DNA of 64,000 nt, taken from the NCBI GenBank assembly GCA_963708325.1, contig OY970203.1, positions 1,054,001 to 1,118,000 of the forward strand, written 5' to 3'. Under the pieces are notes generated by a model. It made no database searches and had not been told where the DNA came from. It worked only from the letters and a program-made list of their open reading frames with translations. Source of the stretch: G963708325 sp963708325 (GTDB lineage: Bacteria; Actinomycetota; Thermoleophilia; Solirubrobacterales; 70-9). Made by a program: the position numbers and the translations under genes. Below are positions 16,072 through 25,954 of this stretch, one piece after another. Each line of letters starts with the position of its first letter. Positions within the stretch are counted from its first letter, which is position 1.

Positions 16072-16896
16072 CTACTCGCGGGGCTGGCGGCCGGTGAGCG
16101 CCGTGTACAGCTCGTTCGGGCGGGTGCCGGTGAGCGCACCGACGATCGTCGCCGCCGCCCGGGGCCGCGCCCCGGCCTTGACCAGCCCCCGCAATGCGTC
16201 GACTGCGAAGGAGATGTCGGCGTTCTTGGCGCCGGCGGCCGGTCCGATCACGAGCACGACCTCGCCGCGCACCTCGCCGCGATAGCGCCGCGCAAGCTCC
16301 GCGAGGGTGCCGCGGGCCACCTCCTCGTGCATCTTCGTCAGCTCCCGGCAGACGGCGGCGTCGCGATCGGGGGCGAGCGCGGCGAGCGCCCCGAGCGACG
16401 CCGGCAGGCGCTTCGGCGACTCGAAGGTGACGACGGTCTCGGGCGAGAGCAGGATCCGCTCCAGCTCCCCCTTGCGGCGCGGCAGATAGCCCTCGAAGCG
16501 CCAACTCGAGGTCGGCAGTCCCGACGCCACCAGCGCCGTGACCGCGGCGGAGGGGCCGGGCAGGACCTCGACCTCGAGACCGCGCTCGACGCAGGCGCGG
16601 ATCAGGCGGAAGCCCGGATCGGAGATCCCCGGCATGCCGGCGTCGCTGACCAATGCGACGCGGTCGCCGCGCTCGATCCGCTGGGCGAGCCGGCGGGCAC
16701 TGTCGAGCTCGTTCTGCTCGTGGTAGGAGACCAGTCGCGGCGGGTCGAGCCCGATCTGCTCGTACAGGCGGCCGGTCCTGCGGGTGTCCTCGCAGGCGAC
16801 GATGTCGGCGAGCTGCAGCGCCTGTCTCACCCGCGGCGTCAGGTCCTCGAGGTTTCCGATCGGCGTCGGGCAGATGATCAGCTTTCCCGTCGGCAT
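16072..16896 (-). CDS. rsmI: 16S rRNA (cytidine1402-2'-O)-methyltransferase
   Basis: 2'-O-methylates C1402 of 16S rRNA with SAM. 274 aa. Typical order: LIICPTPIGNLEDLTPR at the N-terminus, CEDTRRTGRL near 35, YHEQNE near 59, VSDAGMPGISDPG near 85, LPGPSA near 110 and FESPKRL near 157. The ATG shares one base with the glucokinase stop (TGATG), so translation is coupled. Confidence 0.95.
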   Translation of the reverse strand: MPTGKLIICPTPIGNLEDLTPRVRQALQLADIVACEDTRRTGRLYEQIGLDPPRLVSYHEQNELDSARRLAQRIERGDRVALVSDAGMPGISDPGFRLIRACVERGLEVEVLPGPSAAVTALVASGLPTSSWRFEGYLPRRKGELERILLSPETVVTFESPKRLPASLGALAALAPDRDAAVCRELTKMHEEVARGTLAELARRYRGEVRGEVVLVIGPAAGAKNADISFAVDALRGLVKAGARPRAAATIVGALTGTRPNELYTALTGRQPRE

Positions 16897-17855
16897 CAGC
16901 CGCCTCCCTCGAGCTCGATCCGCGCCATCGCCGCGGCGCCGATCATTCCGGCGTCCGGGCCCAGCTCGGCGGCCACCACCGGGGTCTCGTTCATCGGCGG
17001 CAGCGCGCGCGAGCGCAGCTCCTCGCGCGCCGGCGCGAGCAGGAGGTCGCCGGCGGCCATCACACCGCCGCCGACGACGATCACGTCGGGGTTGAAGATG
17101 TTGGCGTACCCCGAAAGCGCGGCGCCGAGCCGCCGGCCGACGAGGGCGACGGTCTCCCGCGCGACCTCGTCGCCGCCCAGGGCCGCGTCCGTCACCACCT
17201 TGCCGTCGAAGGCGACCCCCTCCGCGAGCGCCTTTCCGAGCGCCGAGTCCGGCGCCCGCTCGGCGGCGGCGCGCCCCTCGCGGGCAAGCGCCGTGCCGGA
17301 GGCGATCGCCTCGATGCAGCCGTGGTTTGGACAGTGGCCCTGGCAGCGGGGGCCGTCGAGGTCCACGACCATGTGGCCCAGCTCCGCGCCGGCGCCGAGC
17401 GAGCCGCGATATACGTCACCGCCGAGGATCAGGCCGCCTCCGACGCCGGTGCCGATCGTCAGCATCACCGCATTGTCGGCCCCGCGGGCGGCGCCGAAGC
17501 GATGCTCGGCGAGCGCGGCGACGTTCGCGTCGTTGTCGATGAAGACGGGAATGCCGAGCCGGTCCATCATCAGCTCTCGGATCGGCAGGTCGGCGATCGG
17601 CAGGTTGACGGCGGCGATCGCCATCCCCCGGGCGCGGTCGATCGTGCAGGGGATCCCCAGCCCGGCCGCGCTCACGCCCGGGCAGGCGGCGCGCGCCTGC
17701 TCGACCTCGCGCACCAGCGAGTCGACCAGCTCGTCCTCGCTCTGGCCAATCGAGGCCTCGCCGCTGCGATGAAGGACGCGGTGCTCGGCATCGACCACGC
17801 CGACCAGCATCTTCGTGCCGCCGAGGTCGACGCCCACCGTCTCGGAGCCGCTCAA
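16896..17855 (-). CDS. glk: ROK-family glucokinase
   Basis: Phosphorylates glucose with ATP. About 319 aa from the chosen TTG (SGSETVGVDLGGTK); a GTG three codons further is the alternative. The ATP-binding DLGGTK is at residues 9-14, FIDNDANVAA near 105 and TIGTGVGGG near 132. The ROK zinc signature near 155-175 is present as GHMVVD...CPNHGCIEAIASG, retaining the Cys-x-x-x-x-Cys core. Joined to rsmI by TGATG. Confidence 0.88.
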   Translation of the reverse strand: MSGSETVGVDLGGTKMLVGVVDAEHRVLHRSGEASIGQSEDELVDSLVREVEQARAACPGVSAAGLGIPCTIDRARGMAIAAVNLPIADLPIRELMMDRLGIPVFIDNDANVAALAEHRFGAARGADNAVMLTIGTGVGGGLILGGDVYRGSLGAGAELGHMVVDLDGPRCQGHCPNHGCIEAIASGTALAREGRAAAERAPDSALGKALAEGVAFDGKVVTDAALGGDEVARETVALVGRRLGAALSGYANIFNPDVIVVGGGVMAAGDLLLAPAREELRSRALPPMNETPVVAAELGPDAGMIGAAAMARIELEGGG

Positions 17856-17906
17856 CGGCGGTGCTCTCTGCGCATCGGGGGCATCGGTCAGTATTGATAG
17901 CCGCTC

Positions 17907-19070
17907 ATGGCCGACGACGGCGGGCAGCGCCCGCAGGGCCCTCCCGGGGGGCCCCCCGAGTACAAGGTCTATCGCTCCCGCCGGCGCCTGCTGGATCGAA
18001 TCCGCACGCCCGACCTCTCCCGCCTGCGCGATCGCGCCCGCGGGCCCTCCAAGCCGAAGGAGGGGCCCCGCCTGCCCGGCCGCCCCGCCCCGGCCGAGGG
18101 GCGCCGCCGCTGGGTGCGCTGGGTGGTGATCGCCGCCGTCGGCTGGTTTGCGCTGAGCGTCCTGATCTTCATCGTCTCCGCCACGATCCAGTCGACCAAG
18201 CTGCCCGGCTCGGCCAAGGACGCGCTGCACGGAAACCCGAACCTGATCACCTCGGGTCAGACGATCCTGGTGATCGGGACCGACGTGCGCGAGCGCGGCA
18301 GCGGCGAGCCGGGTGCGCGCGAGATCGGCGGCCCGGGCTGCCCCAACGTCGCGGACTGCACCGGCACTCGCGCCGACACGATCATGCTGGTGCGCGCCGG
18401 CGGCGGCTCGTTCCGCAAGCTCTCGATCCCGCGCGACAGCTTCGCCGAGGTCCCGGATCACGGCTCGCAGAAGATCAACTCCGCCTACGCGTTCGGGGGC
18501 CCCGCGCTGCAGATCCGCGCCGTGGAGCAGTTCCTGGGGATCGGAATCGACCACGTGATCCTGGTCGACTTCAACGGCTTCAAGGACTTCATCAACGCGC
18601 TCGGGGGGGTGAAGGTCGACATCCCGCAGAAGATCTGCTCGAAGATAAACGGCGGCGGCGGCCACAACGGCGGCTTCACCCTGCTGCTCACCAAGGGCAC
18701 TCGCACCCTCCACGGCGAGACCGCGCTCGCCTACGCTCGAACCCGCGAGAACTCCTGCGACCCGAGCTACAACGACCTGAGGCGCGCCGCGGCGCAGCAG
18801 CGGGTGATGAACGGGATCAAGGGCCGCCTCACCGACCCGCTGCGGATCCCCTACAACTACATCCGCGGGCCGTGGATCGCATGGAACGCTCCGCGCGCCG
18901 TGATCAGCGACATGGGGGCGCTGACGATGCCGCAGCTCGTGATCGCGTCGATCATCGGCGGCGCCAGCAACCCCGACGTGCTCGTGCCCTCGGGGGCGGG
19001 CCCGGGCGGGAGCCTGATCGTCCCGGAGTCAGAGCGCCAGCGGGCGGTCCACAAGCTGCTGCACGGTTAG
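17907..19070 (+). CDS. LytR-CpsA-Psr family protein
   Basis: Attaches glycopolymers such as teichoic acid-like or arabinogalactan-type polymers to peptidoglycan from undecaprenyl carriers. 387 aa: a basic, Pro-rich cytoplasmic head (1-68), one TM helix (about 70-92), then the LCP domain with ILVIGTDVRE, RADTIMLVR, KLSIPRDS, KINSAYAFGG and ETALAYARTREN (Arg residues that bind the pyrophosphate). The ATG follows a GATAG sequence by 7 nt. The stop overlaps the FmdB stop by 4 nt. Confidence 0.93.
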   Translation: MADDGGQRPQGPPGGPPEYKVYRSRRRLLDRIRTPDLSRLRDRARGPSKPKEGPRLPGRPAPAEGRRRWVRWVVIAAVGWFALSVLIFIVSATIQSTKLPGSAKDALHGNPNLITSGQTILVIGTDVRERGSGEPGAREIGGPGCPNVADCTGTRADTIMLVRAGGGSFRKLSIPRDSFAEVPDHGSQKINSAYAFGGPALQIRAVEQFLGIGIDHVILVDFNGFKDFINALGGVKVDIPQKICSKINGGGGHNGGFTLLLTKGTRTLHGETALAYARTRENSCDPSYNDLRRAAAQQRVMNGIKGRLTDPLRIPYNYIRGPWIAWNAPRAVISDMGALTMPQLVIASIIGGASNPDVLVPSGAGPGGSLIVPESERQRAVHKLLHG

Positions 19071-19339
19071 TCCTTCTCGGAGGAGGACTTCGCCTTCTCG
19101 CCCGTGTCGGATGACTTCGAGTCGGCCTTCTTCTCCGACTCGGGCTTTCCGTCCTTCTTGGCCCGCGACCCGTAGTCGGTGGTGTAGAAGCCGGATCCCT
19201 TGAAGTGGACGGCGATCGGGTGGAACACCCGCTCGACGGTCGCGTTGCAGCGCTCGCAGGTGGCGACGGGGTCGTCGGTCATCTTCTGGATGACCTCGAA
19301 CTCGTGGCCGTTCGCGCACCTGTACTCGTAGATCGGCAC
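19067..19339 (-). CDS. FmdB-family zinc ribbon protein
   Basis: 90 aa. MPIYEYRCANGHEFEV and later CERC form the FmdB regulatory zinc ribbon. The first knuckle has C-x2-GH in place of CxxC, as is usual for the family. The C-terminal 35 residues are Lys/Ser/Asp/Glu-rich and probably disordered. The function of the family is poorly known. GTG start 6 nt after GATAAT. Confidence 0.88.
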   Translation of the reverse strand: MPIYEYRCANGHEFEVIQKMTDDPVATCERCNATVERVFHPIAVHFKGSGFYTTDYGSRAKKDGKPESEKKADSKSSDTGEKAKSSSEKD

Positions 19340-19345
19340 GAGCCG

Positions 19346-19351
19346 ATTATC
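19346..19351 (-). promoter_or_regulatory. -10 hexamer of the FmdB gene
   Basis: GATAAT on the minus strand, close to the consensus TATAAT, only 6 nt before the GTG. One of the clearest leaderless promoters here. Confidence 0.55.
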
Positions 19352-19388
19352 GCAGCAGCATCCGCCCCTCCGACGGCGCGGCGGCGCC

Positions 19389-19502
19389 TCAGCGAGGGCG
19401 CTGGGGCTCGCGGACGATCAGAGACGTCCGCGTCGCCTGCCAGACCAGCCAGACCGCGAGGTGCCGCCCGGCCCGCACCGAGCTGATGAACATGTGCCCC
19501 AT
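19389..19502 (-). CDS. Possible 37-aa peptide
   Basis: ATG 19502 is preceded by GGAGG with a 9-nt spacer. The peptide is basic at both ends with a short hydrophobic centre (LAVWLVWQA). In-frame upstream ATGs at 19520 and 19526 exist. No homology can be judged by eye. It occupies the 252-bp gap between FmdB and glyS. Confidence 0.3.
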   Translation of the reverse strand: MGHMFISSVRAGRHLAVWLVWQATRTSLIVREPQRPR

Positions 19503-19578
19503 CGGTTCGCGCCTCCGCATACCCATCGAGCGAGGATTCTCAAACATCGCCCGGTCGAAACCGTGGGGCGCTGGCGTT

Positions 19579-19584
19579 TAGGCT
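19579..19584 (+). promoter_or_regulatory. -10-like hexamer of glyS
   Basis: TAGGCT, 7 nt before the glyS ATG; no Shine-Dalgarno. Confidence 0.45.
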
Positions 19585-19591
19585 CACGGGG

Positions 19592-20971
<1,380 letters not shown>

Positions 20972-20982
20972 CTGGAGGGCCG

Positions 20983-22518
20983 ATGACCCTGAACCTCGCA
21001 GAGCGCACGCTGGCGAAGCCCGTTTCCGAGCGTGCCGAGACACCGGCGGTGCGGCTCGGCGATACGGCGCTCACCTACGCGGGGCTCGACGAGGCGAGCG
21101 CGCGGCTCGCCGCTCTGCTGGCCGCCAGGGGGATCGGGCGCGGCGACCGGGTCGGTCTGATGCTTCCAAACGTGCTCGCATTCCCGGTCCTCTACTACGG
21201 GATCCTGCGCGGGGGCGCGGTGGTGGTGCCGATGAACGTGATGATGAAGCGCCGCGAGGTCGCCTACTTCCTCGAGGACTCGGGGGCCCGGATGCTCTTC
21301 GCCTCCGCCGACACGGCGCCGGAGTCCACGGGCGGCGCCGAGATCGCCGATGCGGATGCGGTGCTCCTGTCCGGAGGCGACCTGCACGACCTGCTCGGCG
21401 GTCACGACCCCGCCGCCGGGTATGCCCCCACCGAAGGCGAGGACACCGCCGTGATCCTCTACACCTCGGGCACCACCGGGCGCCCGAAGGGCGCCGAGCT
21501 GACCCACGCCAACCTCGACACCAACGCCGAGATCGTTGCGCGCACGCTGACCGAGGTGGGACCCGACGACGTCGTGCTCGGCGCCCTGCCCCAGTTCCAC
21601 TCCTTCGGCCAGACGGCGAGCCTGAACGCATCGCTGCGCGCGGCCGCCTGCCTGACGATGCTGCCGCGCTTCGACCCGACCGCCGCTCTGGAGGCGATCG
21701 AGGGCGAGCGGGTGACGGTCTTCCAGGGGGTGCCGACGATGTACGCGGCGATGCTCAACCACCCCGAGCGCGAGCGCTTCGACGCCTCCTCGCTGCGCAG
21801 CTGCATGTCGGGCGGAGCGGCGATGCCGGTCGAGGTGATGCGCGGCTTCGAGCAGGCCTTCGGCTGCGAGATCTACGAGGGCTACGGGCTGTCGGAGACC
21901 TCGCCCGTGGCCTGCTCGAACCGGCCCGGCGAGCAGCGCAAGCCGGGCTCGATCGGCCTCCCGATCGAGGGGGTCGAGATGATGGTCGTGGACGGCGAGG
22001 ACCGCGAGCTGCCGCCCGGCGAGGTCGGCGAGATCGTGATCCGCGGCCACAACGTGATGAAGGGCTACTGGGAGCGCCCGGACGCCACCGCCGAGGCGAT
22101 CCGCGACGGCTGGTTTCACTCCGGCGACCTCGCCAGGCGCGACGACGACGGCTGCTTCTTCATCGTCGACCGCAAGAAGGACCTGATCATCCGCAGCGGC
22201 TACAACGTCTACCCGCGCGAGGTCGAGGAGGTGCTCTACGAGCATCCGGCGGTGCTCGAGGCGGCCGTCGTCGGGATCCCCGACGAGGCGCTCGGCGAGG
22301 AGGTCGCCGCCGCCGTGGTGGCCCGTCCCGGCCACGAGCTCTCGGCGGAGCAGGTGTCCGAGCACGTCAGGGCGCAGCTGGCGGCCTACAAGTACCCGCG
22401 CCTCGTCTGGTTCGTGGACGAGCTGCCGAAGGGGCCGACGGGGAAGATCCTCAAGCGGGAGCTGGTCCCGCCCGAAGAGCTTCTCCGACGGCCCTCCGGC
22501 GCCGGCGCCGCTGGCTGA
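20983..22518 (+). CDS. Long-chain fatty-acid-CoA ligase (AMP-forming)
   Basis: Activates a fatty acid to acyl-CoA via acyl-AMP. 511 aa. P-loop YTSGTTGRPKGAELTH near 160, GYGLSETSP near 300, the hinge DRKKDLIIRSGYNVYPREVE near 395-415 and the catalytic lysine in PTGKILKREL near 490. The start has Shine-Dalgarno GGAGG 5 nt upstream. Medium- versus long-chain preference cannot be read. Downstream of glyS in the same direction. Confidence 0.92.
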   Translation: MTLNLAERTLAKPVSERAETPAVRLGDTALTYAGLDEASARLAALLAARGIGRGDRVGLMLPNVLAFPVLYYGILRGGAVVVPMNVMMKRREVAYFLEDSGARMLFASADTAPESTGGAEIADADAVLLSGGDLHDLLGGHDPAAGYAPTEGEDTAVILYTSGTTGRPKGAELTHANLDTNAEIVARTLTEVGPDDVVLGALPQFHSFGQTASLNASLRAAACLTMLPRFDPTAALEAIEGERVTVFQGVPTMYAAMLNHPERERFDASSLRSCMSGGAAMPVEVMRGFEQAFGCEIYEGYGLSETSPVACSNRPGEQRKPGSIGLPIEGVEMMVVDGEDRELPPGEVGEIVIRGHNVMKGYWERPDATAEAIRDGWFHSGDLARRDDDGCFFIVDRKKDLIIRSGYNVYPREVEEVLYEHPAVLEAAVVGIPDEALGEEVAAAVVARPGHELSAEQVSEHVRAQLAAYKYPRLVWFVDELPKGPTGKILKRELVPPEELLRRPSGAGAAG

Positions 22519-22533
22519 AGGTCCCGTTCCGCG

Positions 22534-22674
22534 TCAGTAGACGGCGCGTCCGCGCCAGGCGCTGACGAACATCACCAGTGCCAGGATGCCGAGCACGAAC
22601 AGGATGGGATGCACGATCGCACCTCCGGCGATCGCGATCACCAGAAGGACGATTCCGGCGATGAGCCACAACAT
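22534..22674 (-). CDS. Small membrane protein, lmo0937/DUF5670-like
   Basis: 46 aa: a single long hydrophobic region or two short helices (LWLIAGIVLLVIAIAG and PILFVLGILALVMFV), ending SAWRGRAVY. MLWLIA at the start and the HPILFVLGILALV pattern match the DUF5670 type of tiny membrane proteins. Strong Shine-Dalgarno AGGAGG 6 nt before the ATG. Function unknown. Confidence 0.7.
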   Translation of the reverse strand: MLWLIAGIVLLVIAIAGGAIVHPILFVLGILALVMFVSAWRGRAVY

Positions 22675-22791
22675 CTCTGCCTCCTCCTTGGGGTCGATGT
22701 GCCCTCGCGGGATACCCGTTGACACCGATTCCAAGCCCCGGACCTCTGTCGCGTTCGGACATCCGGCCGCCGCGTGATGTCGGTCACACAG

Positions 22792-22823
22792 TCCTGGCTG
22801 TCCAGCCAGGATCGCGCTAGCCT
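22792..22823 (+). promoter_or_regulatory. Palindromic operator and -10 upstream of the R2lox gene
   Basis: TCCTGGCTG-TC-CAGCCAGGA (22792-22811) is a perfect 9-bp inverted repeat with a 2-bp spacer. A TAGCCT -10-like hexamer follows at 22818-22823, so the palindrome would cover the -35 region. Such placement suggests repressor binding. Confidence 0.5.
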
Positions 22824-22875
22824 TGCCCCTGTCCCGGATCGTCACCGCGGCGCAGCCGCCAGGAGGTCGCCTCAG

Positions 22876-24150
22876 ATGCCAGCAGCAACCAAGCCCGCCG
22901 CCACTTCGGACATCAGCTACGAGGACCTCTACCGGCGCTGGGAGGAGGGCAACTGGCGCGCCTACGAGGTCGACTTCTCGAAGGACCGCGAGGGCTGGCA
23001 GTCACTCTCCGACATCCAGCGGCGCAGCGCCCTGTGGACCTACTCGATGTTCTTCTACGGCGAGGACTCGGTCACCGACAACCTCTCGCCCTATATCGAC
23101 GCCGCCCCGCGCGAGGAGCAGAAGTACTTCCTCGCCACCCAGCAGGTGGACGAGGCGCGCCACGCCGTCTTCTTCCACCGCTTCTTCCGCGAGGTGATCG
23201 GCGCCGGCGACACGATCGCGGCGGGGCTGGCCTTCACCGAGCCGCAGCTCGGGTGGGGCTACCGCGGCGTGTTCGGCCGTCTCGACGAGATGGCCGACGA
23301 GCTGCGCCGGGATCGCTCGCTGCCGAAGTTCGCCCAGGCGATCGCCCTCTACCACATGGTCGTCGAGGCGACGCTCGCCCAGCCCGGCCAGCACTTCATC
23401 GAGGACTTCTTCATGAAGGCGGGGACGATGCCGGGCTTCAGCGACGGCATGCACAACGTCTCGCGCGACGAGCAGCGCCACATCGGCTTCGGCGTCAAGG
23501 TGCTCTCGGAACTGTTCGCCGAGTCGGAGGAGTGCAAGGCCGCCGTGGTCGAGCTGCTGCGCGAGGTCCTTCCCTACTCCCTGGCCGTCTTCGTGCCGCC
23601 GGGATGGGACGAGCGCTACACGACCGAGTACGGGTTCACGCTCGAGGACATCTACTCGTTCGGGACCCGCTCGATCGAGGCCAAGTGGCGGGCGACCGGC
23701 TTTCCGCTCGACGAGATGCCGCCAGGGGTCTATCCGGTGGACCACTCGCTCTCCCACGAGGAGCGCGCGCGGCGCCAGATCGCGCTGCTGCGTGCGGGCA
23801 TCGTCGGCGAGCCCAACGGCCGCCCCGACTCCTCCCCCGAGGTGCAGGCGATCTACTTCGACACCGTGGCGCGCTCGGTGAACCACGACGCCGTGAACGG
23901 CAGGCCGGTGACGATCCAGTGGCGCTTCGAGGACGCCGACCCGTGGTACCTGCGGGTCGCCAACGGCTCGACCGAGGCGCATCCGGGAGAGGCCGGCGAC
24001 GCCGACCTCACGCTGGAGGCGACGTGGACGGACTGGATCGACGCGAGCATCCGCGGCGGCGACCCCCGCGTGGCGATGCTGCGCCGCCGGATCCGCCCGC
24101 ACGGCTCGCTGCGCCAGCTGATGCGGATGCGGCGGATCTTTCCGCGCTAG
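22876..24150 (+). CDS. R2-like ligand-binding oxidase (R2lox) fused to a C-terminal SCP2-like domain
   Basis: 424 aa. Residues 1-310 are a ferritin-like two-metal carboxylate oxidase. The six metal ligands are E63, E93, H96, E164, E199 and H202, spaced as in R2lox. V66 (ligand +3) and Y159 (ligand -5) match the Val-Tyr pair that forms the ether crosslink in R2lox, so this is not an ordinary NrdB. Residues about 325-424 (VTIQWRFEDADPWYLRVANG ... LTLEATWTDWIDASIRGG) look like an SCP2 sterol-carrier/lipid-binding domain. Start chosen for Shine-Dalgarno AGGAGG; the frame is open to 22774. Predicted oxidation of a lipid-like substrate. Confidence 0.85.
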   Translation: MPAATKPAATSDISYEDLYRRWEEGNWRAYEVDFSKDREGWQSLSDIQRRSALWTYSMFFYGEDSVTDNLSPYIDAAPREEQKYFLATQQVDEARHAVFFHRFFREVIGAGDTIAAGLAFTEPQLGWGYRGVFGRLDEMADELRRDRSLPKFAQAIALYHMVVEATLAQPGQHFIEDFFMKAGTMPGFSDGMHNVSRDEQRHIGFGVKVLSELFAESEECKAAVVELLREVLPYSLAVFVPPGWDERYTTEYGFTLEDIYSFGTRSIEAKWRATGFPLDEMPPGVYPVDHSLSHEERARRQIALLRAGIVGEPNGRPDSSPEVQAIYFDTVARSVNHDAVNGRPVTIQWRFEDADPWYLRVANGSTEAHPGEAGDADLTLEATWTDWIDASIRGGDPRVAMLRRRIRPHGSLRQLMRMRRIFPR

Positions 24151-24204
24151 ACAGATAGCGGATTGGACATCGGTGGTCGCCGTCGCATAGACTCACCCGC
24201 GGCG

Positions 24205-25902
24205 ATGGAACGCCGATCAAGACTCCTGTTCATGCCCGCAGTGGGGGCGGTGCTGGCGCTGCTGGTGGCTTCCGCCGCGGCCGCGAGCACGCCCGGCTTC
24301 AAGTTCGGGGTCAGCTCCGGCGACGTCCACACGCACTCGGCGATCCTGTGGGCGCGGGCGACCAACCAGGGGCCCGCGGTCCTCGAGGTGCGCCGCAGCG
24401 GGGACTTCACCCGGCCCTGCCCGTCGGGCCGCAGGGCCTTCCGCGACGCGCTCCAGGACATCGAGGGTCAACCGGGAGACCAGGTTCTGGTCCGAAAGCA
24501 GGTGCTCTCCACCAACAACTACACGGTCCAGGCGAACATCGGCGGGCTGCAGTCCGGCGTCGAGTACAAGTACCGCTGGTGCATGTCGTCCGGACGCCGC
24601 AGCGCAATCGGCCACTTCGACACGCCGCCCTCCCCCACCCAGGCGAGGACGATCCACTTCTCGCTCTCGGGCGACCAGGACGCCCAGAACACCCCGGGCC
24701 AGCAGGGCCCCTACTGGAACAAGTTCCAAGTGCTCAGCCAGATCCTCACCGAGCCCAACGACTTCAACATCATGATGGGCGACATCATCTACTCGGACTC
24801 GGAGGTGCCGGGGGTCAACAAGGACGCCTGGACCGTCGCCCAGAAGTGGGAGAAGTACCGCAAGAACCTCAACCAGGTGCGGTTCGCGCGGCTGCGCGGG
24901 GCGACCTCGTTCTACAGCCAGTGGGACGACCACGAGTTCATCAACGACTTCTCACCGTTCGAGAACGGCGTGATCGCCGACGCGAGGCGATCGGGGGACA
25001 AGGCGAAGGACCTGCCCAAGAACGCCCGGGACCTCTACGAGCGGGGCGTGCGCGCGTTCCGCGACTACAACCCGGTGACGTTCAGCCGTGACCGCGGCAC
25101 GTACCGCAGTGTGCGCTGGGGCAAGAACATGGAGATGTTCATCCTCGATGAGCGTTCGTTCCGCAGCGCCAAGGCCTCGGCGAACGGCAACTGCGACAAC
25201 CCGCAGGGCAGCGGCAACGCCGACGTGGCGCCGACCGCGCCGCAGTCCACCCGCAACCTTTTCTCGCTGCTGATCCCCGCGCTCGCCAACCCGCCGCCGC
25301 CCGACTGCCTGAGCGCGATCAACAACAAGAACCGGACGATGCTCGGCCATGACCAGCTGGTCCGCTTCGAGCGCGCCGTCAAGCGCTCCGACGCGACCTT
25401 CAAGGTGATCATCAACGAGGTGCCGATCCAGCAGTTCTACGCGCTCCCGTACGACCGCTGGGAGGGCTACGCGCACGAGCGCCTCAAGCTGATCCGCTTC
25501 CTCCGGGACAACGTCAAGAACGCCGTCTTCCTCGCCACGGACGTGCACGCGAACATGGTCAACGACGTCCGCCTGAAGACACTGGAGTCGGGCGGGCCGG
25601 TGAACAGCGGCATCACCGAGGCAACGAACGGTCCGATCGCGACGAAGTCGTTCTCGCAGGAGATCGACGACGTCGCCGGCCCCGGCGGCGGCCAGCTCGT
25701 CTACCAGCTCTTCTTCAAGCCGCCGCCCCCCAACGGCACCGGGCAGGTCTGCTCGGCCGACGACATCTTCAGCTATTCCGAGGTGACCGTCACCGCCAGC
25801 CAGCTGCGCATCGACCTAAGGGACCAGAACGGAGACCCGGTGCGCGAGGGCGACGGCGGCAGCGGCACGCCCTGCGGCCCGGTGCTCATCAACGCGCAGT
25901 AG
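24205..25902 (+). CDS. PhoD-like alkaline phosphatase/phosphodiesterase, secreted
   Basis: 565 aa from ATG 24205; the earlier ATG at 24163 would spoil the signal peptide. Signal peptide about 1-27 ending ASAAAA. PhoD-type metallophosphatase motifs: SGDVHTHSAILWAR (N-terminal PhoD domain), SGDQDAQ, MMGDIIYSD, QWDDHEF, LDERSFR and FLATDVHANMV. Likely releases phosphate from phosphodiesters outside the cell. A TAGACT hexamer lies 11 nt upstream. Confidence 0.88.
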   Translation: MERRSRLLFMPAVGAVLALLVASAAAASTPGFKFGVSSGDVHTHSAILWARATNQGPAVLEVRRSGDFTRPCPSGRRAFRDALQDIEGQPGDQVLVRKQVLSTNNYTVQANIGGLQSGVEYKYRWCMSSGRRSAIGHFDTPPSPTQARTIHFSLSGDQDAQNTPGQQGPYWNKFQVLSQILTEPNDFNIMMGDIIYSDSEVPGVNKDAWTVAQKWEKYRKNLNQVRFARLRGATSFYSQWDDHEFINDFSPFENGVIADARRSGDKAKDLPKNARDLYERGVRAFRDYNPVTFSRDRGTYRSVRWGKNMEMFILDERSFRSAKASANGNCDNPQGSGNADVAPTAPQSTRNLFSLLIPALANPPPPDCLSAINNKNRTMLGHDQLVRFERAVKRSDATFKVIINEVPIQQFYALPYDRWEGYAHERLKLIRFLRDNVKNAVFLATDVHANMVNDVRLKTLESGGPVNSGITEATNGPIATKSFSQEIDDVAGPGGGQLVYQLFFKPPPPNGTGQVCSADDIFSYSEVTVTASQLRIDLRDQNGDPVREGDGGSGTPCGPVLINAQ

Positions 25903-25949
25903 TCGCTCGTCGCTAGTCGCTAGTCGCCAATGACTAGTGCCTGGTGACT
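25901..25949. repeat. Seven tandem heptamers, consensus AGTCGCT
   Basis: Units AGTCGCT, CGTCGCT, AGTCGCT, AGTCGCC, AATGACT, AGTGCCT and GGTGACT follow each other without gaps between the convergent phoD-like and amidase genes. The first four are near-identical; the last three are degenerate. Confidence 0.7.
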
Positions 25950-25954
25950 GTCGC

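Noticed and set aside
17856..18713. N-terminal extension of the glucokinase frame under the LCP gene
   Set aside because: It is antisense to the LCP coding sequence with arbitrary composition; the ROK domain starts right after TTG 17855.
22876..24150. Calling this gene ribonucleotide reductase beta subunit (nrdB)
   Set aside because: No nrdA is adjacent, the radical Tyr/C-terminal tail logic is absent, and the Val/Tyr pair matches R2lox.
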